Assembly (NCBI GenBank): GCA_958299035.1
Contig: CATQJL010000316.1
Location: 29,453,441-29,517,440, forward strand
From: Cylicocyclus nassatus
Lineage: Eukaryota; Nematoda; Chromadorea; Rhabditida; Strongylidae
Direction of reading: 5' to 3'
DNA: 64,000 nt
Shown here: in pieces, positions 37,618 through 48,699 of the stretch
Layout: each line of letters opens with the position of its first letter
Numbering within the stretch: the first letter of the stretch is position 1
The notes under the pieces: model-generated
Database searches by the model: none
What the model saw: only the letters and a program-made list of their open reading frames with translations
Told to the model about the DNA's origin: nothing
Position numbers and translations under genes: made by a program

Positions 37618-37672
37618 AGCGCTAAGCGTCTGTCTGTTTGTCTGTCTGTCTGTGTGTGTATATCTGTCTGTC
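37618..37672. repeat. CTGT-type microsatellite
   Basis: Irregular run of TGTC/CTGT units. The same kind of run heads the Helitron-like elements at 55970 and 57175, so this may mark another such element whose far end I could not place. Confidence 0.5.
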
Positions 37673-38255
37673 ACGAAATTCATAGAGCGTGTTGTAGTCA
37701 AGGACTTGAGCTGAAATTTTGGTCATGGCACCCTACCAGCATGTAAGTAAATATTGCAAAAGCACACCCCGATCCGATAATTGAAACCTTCAGAAACTGG
37801 GCGTCAAACGGGTCCACGCGACTTTTGACCGACCAGTGTGGGTCGATGATTGTACTTTTTGCGAAGTTGTGGATTTAATTAACAAGTAAATGTGCAGACC
37901 ATAGGCTTAAGTCCAGAAAGTGAGCAAAATATCTATTTTTACGCAAAATCAGCGCCAAAAAGGAGTGTTTGCGTAGATCATCAATTTGTCAAGGTTTCAT
38001 TTTTGCGCAGATTTCTGCTCAGAAATGTAGGGGACAAAAGTAACTATCTTTTGTAAAAACTAATCGGCAATAATAACTTCAGTAACTGGCAGACATTCTC
38101 TTTTGATCTTCTACGCAAAAACTTTCTCTTCCCAATTTACCGCTCCTACATGGAAAAGCTCATAAAATGAGTAGTTGTTTACAGTTCGTTCGTGATGGTC
38201 AGCATCGCCTAGTGAGTTTCAAAGTGACATTATGCGAGCAAGAGGAATGCATATA

Positions 38256-39736
38256 GATTATACTTGGGTCCGAATCTGATAGAAATTCGATCATTCGAAT
38301 AAAACATTCGAATATATTCGTATTCGAAATTCGATATTCGGAGTTCTTCCATTTTCGAATAATATTCGAAACTCGAATAATCAAAAAACAGGGTTTCGAA
38401 TAAAATTCGAAAACTCGAATACAAAAAACGAGGTTTCGAATGTTATTCGAAAACTCGAATAATTAAAAAACGAGGTTTCGAATATTATTCGAAAACTCGA
38501 ATAATGAAAAAATGGGGTTTCGAATAGATTTTATTCGAATGTTTTATTCGAATGTTTATTCGAATTCGTATTTGAATGACTCCGTATTCAGATTATTCGA
38601 CTTTGTTACAAAGCCAACTGCTGAGTATCAAGCTCACTTCGTCCACGTTTTTTTCGCAAAACTCGGTAATGCATCTTTTGCAACCGTTATACCTTTGAAC
38701 TGTATGGACAGTCGCATTCTTCCGACTGCTTGCGACACTAAAAAAATCATATGTGGATTTTAATTGATGTAGAAAGTAGAGCAAGCCTTTTGCTTTTACA
38801 TTGTTGATGCTGATAAGAAATAAAGTTAATTCTGGTGTACATCAGTCTCTTTCAGACCATCTGAAGAAGAATCTTTTGGGCACAGCATAAAAATTTATAT
38901 CGACTGCTTTTTAGATCATCCATATTGGGTAAAATATGACTTTTTGCTGATGTATAGACTAGATGTCGACCGACCGACTTTATCGATTTTTGGTGAAGTT
39001 TGAGCTGCGGGGCTGAGAGTTGGTACAAGGGGGTAAGTGAGGGTGCTGATTACGGATAAAAATTTACGGGGCTCCTAAATTGCAGAGTCGTTTGCACCAG
39101 CGATCGCGCGACCGCGTCGCACCCGGGCATTTTGCCGGCGCCGGCGCCATCGATCGAGGCGGCGCTATTGATGCCCGGGCGCGACGCGGTCGCGCGACCG
39201 CTGGTGCAAACGACTCTGCAATTTAGGAGCCCTGTACTTTATGAATTTTATCGATTTTTTGGAAAATCTCGAGCTACGAGCTTGGGAGTTGGTACAGGGG
39301 GTAAATGAGGATGCTGATTAAAACCGAAATATATTTTATCGATTTCAGCAATTTTTGGAAAATTTTGAGCTAGAGTTGGTATAGAGGATACTAGGGGGCT
39401 GATTATGATTGGATCGGCTCTAGCCAGATATGTCGGCAAGTTTGAGATGTGATTGCTTTAGTTATTCGATAAATCATTCGAATATTTATTCGAAATTCGA
39501 CTTCCAATGTTCGAATATATTCGATATTCATTCATTCGATATTTTTGATTTGCCGAATTTATTCGAAATTCATTCATTCGATATTTTTGATTTTCCGAAT
39601 TTATTCGAAATTCATTCATTCGATATTTTTGATTTTCCGAATTTATTCGATATTCGTTTATTCGAAGTTTTTCCTTTTCGAATTTATTCGATATTCATTC
39701 ATTCGATGAAAAATTCTCGAATTACCCAAGTATAAT
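38256..39736. mobile_element. 1.5-kb element with TTCGAAT-rich arms
   Basis: The outer ends are ATTATACTTGGGT and its inverse ACCCAAGTATAAT. Inside each end is a low-complexity array: about 60-bp units containing GAAAACTCGAATAA at 38370-38520, and about 43-bp units containing ATTCGATATTTTTGATT at 39500-39700. Most units contain TTCGAA or ATTCGAAT palindromes. The interior holds ordinary AT-rich DNA and the GC-rich hairpin at 39069-39232. Confidence 0.5.
39069..39232. mobile_element. 164-bp GC-rich perfect-stem foldback
   Basis: Left arm GGGCTCCTAAATTGCAGAG followed by GTTTGCACCAGCG and a GC-rich block with CGCGACCGCGTCGC is matched in inverse on the right. The loop is a GGCGCCGGCGCC-type centre. 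Its GC content is far above the surroundings. Confidence 0.65.
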
Positions 39737-39819
39737 ATAGATAGAGAAGCCATTGCGAGCCTCTGCGAAGCAGAGGTGAAGCACTGGTGTACAAATAAGC
39801 TTGAAAAAAAGAACAATAC

Positions 39820-40020
39820 TCAACCCGCCACAGATACAGCGACGCTCCCGCGCTCGGGTACTAATTTCGCTGCCGTCGCGCTTTCGCAGCCTCATCCCAT
39901 GGGTACCCACGAACGATGGTGGTTGGTATGCCTATAGGTAGCCTAGTATCTTGAATCTGCAGAATTCGCTCAAATTTTGCCTGCAAGGGTTAATTGACAT
40001 GCTAATTATGGATATGATAA
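39820..40020. repeat. Inverted copy of the repeat split by the 36387-36870 element
   Basis: Read in reverse, this block matches 36290-36386 joined directly to 36871-36960 (shared marks: GGCATACCAACCACCATCG and CAATTAACC). It is uninterrupted, unlike the other copy. Confidence 0.55.
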
Positions 40021-41129
40021 GAATATCACGTTATCACTATTATCACTATCACTATTGACTTAAAACCGGAAGCGAGAAGGTCGCTCCGGAAGCCGGGAAC
40101 GTGAATTCGCAGTGGGGAGGACCCCGCCCACCTGCTCATTTCCCTCCTGTGTTAAAGCCGTTTTTCGCCATTTTCGCGCTCTACAATGTGCATTTTCGTA
40201 TTCAGCGTAGCGAATAGGCCCAAGTAAGCAGAAAATCTCAAAATCGAGTTTTTGCCTGGACACTGCCTATAACCGCTGTAGTTGTGGAAGTATACTCTTA
40301 GGGAAGCGGGAAGCTAATGTTTTGCACCAGAATTAGATTTTAATTACTGGAAGGGCACTGCTTGTGTTTTCATCAGTTTGCTCGAATGAATCTCATGTAG
40401 GAATGCTAAGTATAACTAACGGTTCTCCATTTTCCTGTGTAACTTTGTCTGCTATATTCTCGATTATACCTAATTTCCTCAGAATGGAATTGCTTTAGAC
40501 AGCAGGCAGTAGGCGTTTTCCGAAAAAGGCAGAAAAGCCGATATACTCAAACAAAATACTCACCATAGATGCGATAGGTGGAGAAATTTCTCTGACCCCC
40601 TTCACTTTAGGGCCGGCATCTGGTTGACCCCTTTCGCCTGAGGTTGAGACTAGAATCAAGGCATAACGGCATAATCAAACAGCTGTTACAACGGCATTTT
40701 GTGTTCGGAAAGGAAAGCCAGCTCCCTTCTTTTCAGACATCACGACTAAGAGAGTATCAAAGTAGCAGCGTTTTGTTGAAGAAACGCATGCTTGAGACCT
40801 TCAGCGCACTCAAAGTGGCGTTAGTAACGAAACACAGTCAAAAAGTTAAAAGTATGACTGATTCTTTGAATAATTGACATTGTATCAATGAGTACACACT
40901 GTCACAGAAAGAGTTGAGCATGAGTAGAAAATCTGGACTAGCCAGATGGATGCATGTATATTGACAAGAATCGTACTATATCTCCTTTCACTAGAGAGAA
41001 TATTTACAAATAAAAGGGCGTTCAAATTACTCGTTTCTCAAGCTTTCGAATCATATATAAACTTCAAAAAAAACTTCTTGGTCTGAAAAAATAATTACTC
41101 AGAATTGACTGATATTGTAGCTGGGTAAA
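40021..41129. other. Intergenic DNA with one dispersed-repeat copy
   Basis: No gene recognised. A CCCCCTTCACTTTAGGG block at 40590-40645 belongs to the dispersed family described at 32888-34783. Confidence 0.4.
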
Positions 41130-41760
41130 ATTGCTCATATCTCGCTTCACAGAGAAGCTAGCAAAAAAGAGACGGTCTACGTCGATTCCTCGTGTTCTTA
41201 GCTATCGAATGGTATACAAAGTTTTGGTAAATAAAGCTTTCCCAATCCGAAAAACTCTTGCTCCGGCTACCCATAGAAAGCCGGAGCAGGGTGGAGCAAG
41301 TTAGTATCGAATATCTCCACCTCATTTTTGAAAAGCCACAAATTTTTTCACCCAACAACCTGTATACCATTAGAAAGCCCACGAAAAATGGATTCGACCT
41401 AGACCGTCTCTTTTTCTCTAGCTCCCCTCTACCTAAAGATACATGGCATTTTAGCTAAAAACATGTGTGTTTTTGTCAAGAGATTCCTGCGTGAAGAATG
41501 AGTAAAGGTGCCTGATTTTCTGACAGTAGCATAGAGCAAGACCTTGCCAGTAAACGTAGACCGTCTCTTTTTTTTAGCTTCCCTCTTTCTCTCAGAAGTG
41601 GAGCGCAAAGTGATTGCATAAAATTAATTGATGCTGAAGCTAGATCTGATTCCTTATATGTATATTCACAAGAAAGCTGAAAAAAAAGACGGTCTACGTC
41701 GATTCTATATGTCTCAAGCTTTCGTATGGTATGCCGACTTATGAAACACAAAGCTTTCCC
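41130..41760. repeat. Diverged relative of the 520-bp tandem repeat
   Basis: Contains the same ordered marks as 45386-46653: GACGGTCTACGTCGATTC, ATGGTATACA, GGAGCAAGTTAGTA, ATATCTCCACC, GATTCGACCTAGACCGTC. The first and last are mutual inverted repeats, so each unit has internal symmetry. Confidence 0.6.
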
Positions 41761-42171
41761 AAGTCAAAAGAAGTCTCTATTAGATCACCTTCGATGACCT
41801 GAGCACTGAGAAAATTTCCATTTTACACCTCTATAGCGCTTATTTTCCTTCTTTTCACTCCCGCTACTGTTAGGCATGCAAGCTGCGTCAGCATTCATCT
41901 TAAGACTCAATTACCCTCTTCACTTTTCTAGATCGGAAATAGCCAAAACCCCCTTCACCTGGAGAGGAACCTGCTCCCCCTATCGTACCTATGATACTCA
42001 CTACACTTATATCCGACCATGACGAAAAAGGAATCTGCGAACCTATCTTTTTGAAAATTCGTGGGGACGAGTGGGAAATTGCATTGGCGACAATACGATT
42101 TACAAAACCGCAAAAGGAGAAAGAGAACGGCAAAATAATTTGCCCCAGCACTATGACTTCGTTTTTGAAGT

Positions 42172-42460
42172 TACAGTCGATTCATTTCATATGATCATGT
42201 GTATCATTGCACACACAATCCACCCTTGGCGTCCTCATCCTGGATTTCCAATTGCAAAAACGCAAGAAACTTACCAATTGTTATTGATTACATCAATTCG
42301 AGGTGATTAGTACTTAAAAAGGAAAGAAAGTGTCAAGAACACAATGATAAAACTTACCTAAAGGGTTGATTCCCCAAGAATCCAGAATGGGAACGCCAAA
42401 GGTGGACTGTGTGTGCAATGCACACATGATCATATGAAATGATTCGACTGTAGCAACGGG
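42172..42460. repeat. Imperfect inverted repeat
   Basis: ATTTCATATGATCATGTG near 42185 recurs inverted near 42430, with flanking similarity over about 80 bp per arm. Probably a degraded foldback element. Confidence 0.5.
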
Positions 42461-42476
42461 GATATCTTTTTATAAG

Positions 42477-42756
42477 GTTCTGGAGGAAGCAAAAAATGAC
42501 GAACATGTCAGGTTTTACGAATTGAACGTGTTCTTTCGCAAGCGCGCGAATTTCAAACGCAAGGCTCACAAATGGCTTGTTTACAGCGCAGAAAAATTAC
42601 ATGGCTACGAAATTGGGGTATGTGAGTGCAGTATTACTCCAAACTATGGTACGTAAAAAGTTCCAAAACCTTATGTGTCCTAATATCCGTTCCCGAATTT
42701 GTTGTTTCTAGACCAACACCAAACCAACTGGGTTGTTTCGGAGCATAAATATCTGA
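42477..42756 (+). CDS. Unidentified coding-like 3' exons
   Basis: A 47-codon open segment (42477-42617) begins after TTTTTATAAG and ends at a GTATGT donor. Its translation is protein-like (VLEEAKNDEHVRFYEL, then FFRKRANFKRKAHKWLVY and EKLHGYEIG). A consensus TTGTTTCTAG acceptor then starts a phase-0 exon of 14 codons plus TGA (42712-42756). No family is recognised, no upstream exon was found, and the left edge touches the inverted repeat 42172-42460. It may be the tail of a gene or a captured fragment. Confidence 0.28.
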
Positions 42757-43252
42757 GAGTTCACATAAGTTTTGGACCTTCTTGATTTGGTCGATTACTA
42801 ATCGTCGATTAGAACGGTCAAATTTCTATCATATAGTGAAGAGAGGGAATCAAACCATTTCCTCTCCTTACTTTTTCATCTAAAAGTAGTGTAATTTACG
42901 CGTTGATAGATATCGCGCCAGTCACATGCGGTGTTTTTGAACTGTATGGCGAAAAATGCATCGCCGGATTGTTGAGGCCACAGATTTGGTTGGCCTAGGA
43001 TGCCTTCGACATCCCGAGCACTGAAATGGTACTGCACCCAACGGCAGAGCCTTTAATCGACTCGAAACGTTTCCTCTTTGCTTCTTTTTATACTAGATAA
43101 CTCAAAATGCGCTTTTCGCTTTTTTTGTTACTTTGGTTGAATAAGGGTTTCCCTAATGATTTTTACGTCGAGAAGGACTTCGTAAATTTTCGCGAAGTCA
43201 TGGGGGACTTTGTTTCCAAAGAAGCTCCAAACCAACGCTTGGCGCCCTGTCC

Positions 43253-45178
43253 CGAAAGAAACTCGTACCTATAGTTACAAATGGCTGCGAAGGGCGCGCC
43301 GCATGCCCCAGTGCAAATGCCGTTTCCGCGCGAGAATTCTGTCCATTGCTTGCGCACACCCTATAACTTTCATAGCAAAACGATTGACGCTAGAGTAAAC
43401 GATCTTTCGCTTAGAAGAATCACAAAAAAACATGTGTTTTTGCATTATGGATGATCACCTGACCATCTGATGGCATTTTTCTATTCAGCTCAATGTTCCT
43501 CAAGTTCGAATGAACTTAGGACGGTCATAAAAAAAAGTCAGTATGTTGTAAAAAGGAAAGTAACTATTGGCTGCTGCATGACGAAGACGCTATATCTTTA
43601 GGCGCGAAGGCGGGTTTACTAGCCGCAGAATGAGACGCAGGATTTACAACAGTGAGGATACGCGCGCGCCTCGTTCGCACCCGTTCAACTGCTACCGCTC
43701 CTGCACTAGCCTTTAGCTCCTGTAACAATGTCTTCTTTGAAAAATGACAAAAGTGGGCTGTAGATTAGGCTATTTGAGGAGCGAGTTCTGTAAGTAAGTA
43801 TTGTAAGTTTGTTTTGACTTTGATAGCTTCATTTGGTTTGAGGCAATCATTACGTCAGCTTTGGCACTATACTTTCTGCTGGGCAGAGCGTTATCATGTC
43901 AGCTGCTTACTACTTGGTCTACCAATTTTGCGTTGTATAGCCTTCGTTTCATATACTGGCGACTGAGGAGGTGAAAAAGCATAACATTTGCTATTGTCTA
44001 TGGGAAAATGGGCACCTTACCCTATTGCTCTTCCCTTATACTCTCACCTAGTAATTTAAACTGCTCTGCTGCGATGCAGCTAAAAAAGTAAAACTGCAGT
44101 AAATTGACTGGAAGGTTTTCCTTAAGGAAAAACAGTATCTGGCAGTGAAAAAAAACTGTCTTCTCTGACGCAGTGGAAGTCAGACTCTGACTCTTCTGAA
44201 CAGGGGAACCAAGGCATCTTCTGTGTTTGCTTCAAATCATTCTGATGCCCGCATGTATAAATGCCGTGCAACTTAGGTCACTTCTGGAAACAAAATAAAA
44301 GTGCTAAACTAATGAGCAATCGGATACATGCTTAGAACTGAACGGTTTTCAATGATCTGGAAAGCGTAATAAAACAAAACAATGAGATCGTGTGTTTATT
44401 TGGAGCGTTCAACAGTTTCAGCTGCTTACTACTTGGTCTACCAACCAGCACTAAGAGTCGGGATATGTTTCAAAGGACCTTGCTTATCAAAAAAAGTTGG
44501 AAAAGTTTCAAAAAGCACAAAAAAATGTTGTAGAAAAAGACCAGACGACTACATACTTTCCCACTTGTGTAGGGGAACGAAGGCCGCCAGTTTGGGCCGC
44601 CTACGCGGGCTACTGGTCCTGCAACGGCATGCAGCAACACTGCGAAAGGACCAGTTGGCCGCGAAAGAAGGCTCAAACTGGCGACCTTCGTTCCCCTACC
44701 CTTTCCACTTTCATCATCACCATCGTTGTCTCAGCGATATCTTTCCAAAGGTCTCTTCATCATGCTGACAAACCTACTAAGAATAAAACCTTTCTAAGGT
44801 ATGATCGGCTCCCAGATTCGTGTGGAGGTGTATTGCAGACTTTACCTGATAACACATGTAAACTTGCTAAACCTCCACGTCATAGCATTGCTTTTCGTAA
44901 TCTCTCGCTAGCAAAAACCGCCACGCGGTGAGTTGGCAAGACTCCACCTCCACACGAATCTGGGAGCCGATGATAGCATCTGTAGTTGATAAGTTGGACA
45001 TCTGCGCTTAAACGCCGCTCCTGTCGAGTGCGTGTGCTCCTGTCGGATTTGCATTTGCTTTGCGATGAAAGTTGTAGGATGTGCGCAACCAATCGACAGG
45101 ATCCCCGCGCGGAAGCGAGATCTGCACGGGGGCATTTGGCGCTCTCTTCGCAGCCATTTGTAACTATAGGTCATAGTT
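43253..45178. repeat. Pair of about 130-bp inverted repeats 1.7 kb apart
   Basis: 43253-43392 and 45050-45178 are inverted copies sharing CCTATAGTTACAAATGGCTG and a GTGCGCAA core. The TATAGTTAC end matches the dispersed CACCTATAGTTAC family. A further short repeat (CAGCTGCTTACTACTTGGTC at 43899 and 44419) is direct. DNA between holds no recognised gene. Confidence 0.5.
44569..44699. repeat. 131-bp foldback
   Basis: GTAGGGGAACGAAGG at the left is inverted at the right end (CCTTCGTTCCCCTAC), with further matching CCAGTTTGGGC/GCTCAAACTGG. Probably a small MITE or hairpin. Confidence 0.6.
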
Positions 45179-45385
45179 GCGATAGGGGGAGTGATGGATC
45201 TTACCCCCTTCACTTTGAGGCCAAACTCCCGATGACCCCCTTCACCTGGGCTGAGATATTGTACTCTGAGAACATGATAAAAATCGTTATTAAAAGGTTT
45301 TGCAGGCTAAGTATCTCAAACAACAAGCACACTCATAAATTTACTAAAGAAACGGTATTTATATTTATTTATATTATTTATTTAT

Positions 45386-46653
45386 CCTCGTAGCATTTTG
45401 GAGAGCAGAAAGTGAGGGAAAATCAGTTAATTTTTGAAGCACATAAAATCCCTCATATCTCGCGGCACAGAAGACCTAGAAAAAAGTCGACGGCCTACGT
45501 CGATTCTCCATGATCTCAGCTTTCGAATGGTATACAGCATGGTAGGGCTTCTTTGCTTCCCGGCTCTAAAAATCATTTGCTCCGGTAACCGATAAAAGCC
45601 AATACATTGGTGGAGCCGGATTGGAGCAAGCTAATAGTAAATATCTCCACCCCATTTTTGAAAACTGGTCTGTTTTTTCGCCCAGCAACCTATATACCAT
45701 TCGAAAGCTCAGGAAAAGGGGATTCGATCTAGACCGTCGACTTCTTTCTAGCCCCCCTCTACCGAGAGATACACCGCATTTTATCTGAAAACATGGTCAT
45801 TTTCAACAGCAAATTTCTGCCAAATGAAGACCTAATCACTGCTGATTATCTATCTGTGTTAAAGAGCAAGTCTTCATTAACAAATGTAGACCGTCGACTT
45901 TCTCGTAGCATTCATTTGGAGAGCAGAAAGTGAGGGCACAAAATCAGTTAGTTTTTGAAGCACATAAAATCCCTCATATCTCGCGGCGCAGAAGACCTAG
46001 AAAAAAGTCGACGGCCTACGTCGATTCTCCATGATCTCGGCTTTCGAATGGTATACAGCATGTTAAAGCTTCTTTGCTTCCCGGCTCTAAAAATCATTTG
46101 CTCCGGTAACCGATAAAAGCCAATACATTGGTGGAGCCGGATTGGAGCAAGCTAATAGTAAATATCTCCAACCCATTTTTGAAAACTGGTCTGTTTTTTC
46201 GCCCAGCAACCTATATACCATTCGAAAGCTCAGGAAAAGGGGATTCGATCTAGACCGTCGACTTCTTTCTAGCCCCCCTCTACCGAGAGATACACCGCAT
46301 TTTATCTGAAAACATGGTCATTTTCAACAGCAGATTTCTGCCAAATGAAGACCTAATCACTGCTGATTATCTATCTGTGTTAAAGAGCAAGTCTTCATTA
46401 ACAAATGTAGACCGTCGACTTTCTCGTAGCATTCATTTGGAGAGCAGAAAGTGAGGGCACAAAATCAGTTAGTTTTTGAAGCACATAAAATCCCTCATAT
46501 CTCGCGGCGCAGAAGACCTAGAAAAAAGTCGACGGCCTACGTCGATTCTCCATGATCTCGGCTTTCGAATGGTATACAGCATGTTAGGGCTTCTTTGCTT
46601 CCCGGCTCTAAAAATCATTTGCTTCGGTGACCCGTAAAAGCCAACACATTGTA
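45386..46653. repeat. About 520-bp tandem repeat, 2.4 copies
   Basis: The mark GAGAGCAGAAAGTGAGGG recurs at 45401, 45919 and 46440, spacing 518 and 521 bp. Copies 1 and 2 are nearly identical along their length. The third is cut by a mariner-type MITE at 46654 and resumes at 47194 with GGAGCAAGTTAATAGTA. Each unit contains CCTACGTCGATTC and its inverse GATTCGATCTAGACCGTC. A diverged relative is at 41130-41760. Satellite-like; no coding content. Confidence 0.82.
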
Positions 46654-47193
46654 TATCGTCCCGAAAGTTTTTGCGCACGATTTTCAAAAATTCATAACTT
46701 TTGACTTTTCCGACCGATTTGATTGCTTTCATTTTTATTTGAAAGGGTAAGTCATGCTCTTTATAATGATATCTCAGCTGCTTAGTGATGGTCATCTGTT
46801 ACATAGATAGAAGCTCAAAAGCAAAATCACTCAAAATTTGAATTTATTTTGGCATTTTTCAGGGAAATCATAACTTTTCATGGAGACGCTCAATCGGCGC
46901 AAACTTTGCACTGTTAGAAAGAGCTGGTGAAAGATCCTACAGTACTGACTGCTCCGATTTTTGTTGCAAGTCTCCGATTTTTTTATGACCCTACACAGAA
47001 AATTAAAATTTTTACCATTCTTCTTCTATCGCTCCTATCTATGCAACAGATGACCATTACTAAGCAGCTGAGAAGTCATTATAAAGAGCATGACTTACCC
47101 TTTCACATAAAAGTGAAAGCAGTCAAATCGGTTGGAAAAATCAGAAGTTATGAATTTTGAAATTCATGTGCAAAAACTTTCTGGACGACCTAA
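46654..47193. mobile_element. 540-bp mariner-type MITE inside the tandem repeat
   Basis: Ends are inverted: TATCGTCCCGAAAGTTTTTG on the left and CAAAAACTTTCTGGACGACCTAA on the right (core CTTTCTGGACGACC). TA flanks both sides (46652-46653, 47194-47195). Subterminal arms including AGTCATGCTCTTTATAATGA are inverted too. The right end reads CCTAA, the left is mutated at its first bases. Confidence 0.75.
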
Positions 47194-47511
47194 TAAGAGC
47201 GAGGTGGAGCAAGTTAATAGTAAAAAATGTGCTATGGATTGACATCGTTATCATTTAGGTTTTTTGGTAAAAAATGCGCTTTTGATTGACAGTTATGTAA
47301 TCATTATTAGCGCACACTCAAAAAACTATGGGAGATTGGTAAATTTCCACACCTTCACACAAAAACCTGCCCATTTCTGGAATCTATACTCTGTAAACCT
47401 AGTGCTGAAAGGTCACTTTCATGAAAACGCTCTAGATTCACCTTACCTAATTTGTAGAGAAGGTGGTTGGGTTCAATGAATCAAAAACTTTAAGACATTC
47501 AGAAGAATAAT

Positions 47512-48500
47512 ATGTTATTAAATTATCCCTCAATGTTTTGGAAAGGTTGGCAGTTTGAAGAGGAAACGGCAGGCAGAATGCTTTACAAAATCGCAGATGA
47601 CTCGCATGTGTTCCAGTTCAATAGCGAGGCAGAAGGAGAATCTTACGCCGACGAAAATGTTGTCGACATTGACACAGAGTTGACAATTGAGCGAAACTCT
47701 CTGATTTCCTGCATAAGGAATCCAAGCAGATTGTCCAGTTTCAATGAGGAAATGTCCAGGAAGTCCATTGCTGATCTTCAGGTTGCTGAAGATTCAAGGC
47801 TGCTGAATTCACAAACATGGATATGAACAAAAGGAAGGTGTTAGTACAAAGCATAGTTACTGCACTTAGATCCCGGCTGGAGTGCGAACTCAACTCTGTG
47901 CTCTAGGCTTTTGGAAGTTATTCGCCTTGTGACATTATGACCTATGATATTGAAAAAAAAACCAACGCGCAGCATAGTATCTACTTTTTTCGGCTATTCC
48001 GCAGATGCTGTTGAAGAAGAAGTTGAGCAGCTTTCTCGTCAGTTAACAGGAAGTATGCCAGAGGAGGTGAAGCCAGAGTTCGAAAAGGCCCAAAAAAGTA
48101 TGCACTATTTCCTTCTCGTGTTGCGAAAGCATATGCAATCTGGCTCTTTTCCCATTACTTATCGCAAAAATCTGATGGACTTACTAGCAAAGCTAGTTTC
48201 CATTCCGACTAGCACGGCAGAGGTGAAGAAAGAAATTTTCTATCTACTCTGTTATAGGAACACAGCGCAGAAGTCGTACAACGATAGAGCATCTAAGCAA
48301 ATACTTAAGATTTGTCAACCTTCTACTAAACACATTGTTATCTAAAAACTTCATTTAAAGGATGTATAAGTGGTCCAGACAGGCTGTTACTGTATGACTT
48401 TTTGAAATATCCTAAAAGATGGTATGAAGAAACTGGTCACCTACCTGCTGACTTCCTGATGCTACCAGAGGGCCAGGAAAAAAATCACAAAAGCGCTTAG
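47512..48500 (+). pseudogene. Decayed protein-coding gene of unknown family
   Basis: Three long protein-like segments follow one another in different frames: 47512-47826 (FWKGWQFEEETAGRML, DENVVDIDTELTIERN), a short one from 47826 (NKRKVLVQSIVTALRSRLEC then a stop), 47944-48345 (SIVSTFFGYSADAVEEEVEQ, then MHYFLLVLRKHMQSG), and about 48358-48500 (GPDRLLLYDFLKYPKRWY, GHLPADFLMLPEGQE). Composition and length suggest one intron-poor coding sequence broken by frameshifts and stops, perhaps a retrocopy. I do not recognise the family. An alternative is several exons of a live gene, but the frame changes lack splice sites. Confidence 0.45.
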
Positions 48501-48699
48501 AAGAAGAAGAAAGTTTCAAATCTATTCTTGACTTAGAACGCTTTGCACGCATTCTACTTCCACTCCGAAGACCTTTTGGAGGAAGAAGAAGATTTTTCAG
48601 GCACCGAATTTGTTGTCTCTGAGTTGGCGATAGTGATATTGTTGATGATGATGCGCAGGAAATGAAGTTGTTCCTAACTTGTACATCTTTTGGGATACA

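Noticed and set aside
39715..39735. Resemblance to the spliced-leader SL1 (AATTACCCAAG)
   Set aside because: Only about eleven bases match, with no SL RNA structure or Sm site; it belongs to the terminus of the TTCGAA-rich element.
44382..45393. Overlapping open frames of 128-144 codons
   Set aside because: They run through foldback arms and inverted repeats and disagree between strands; explained by repeat symmetry.
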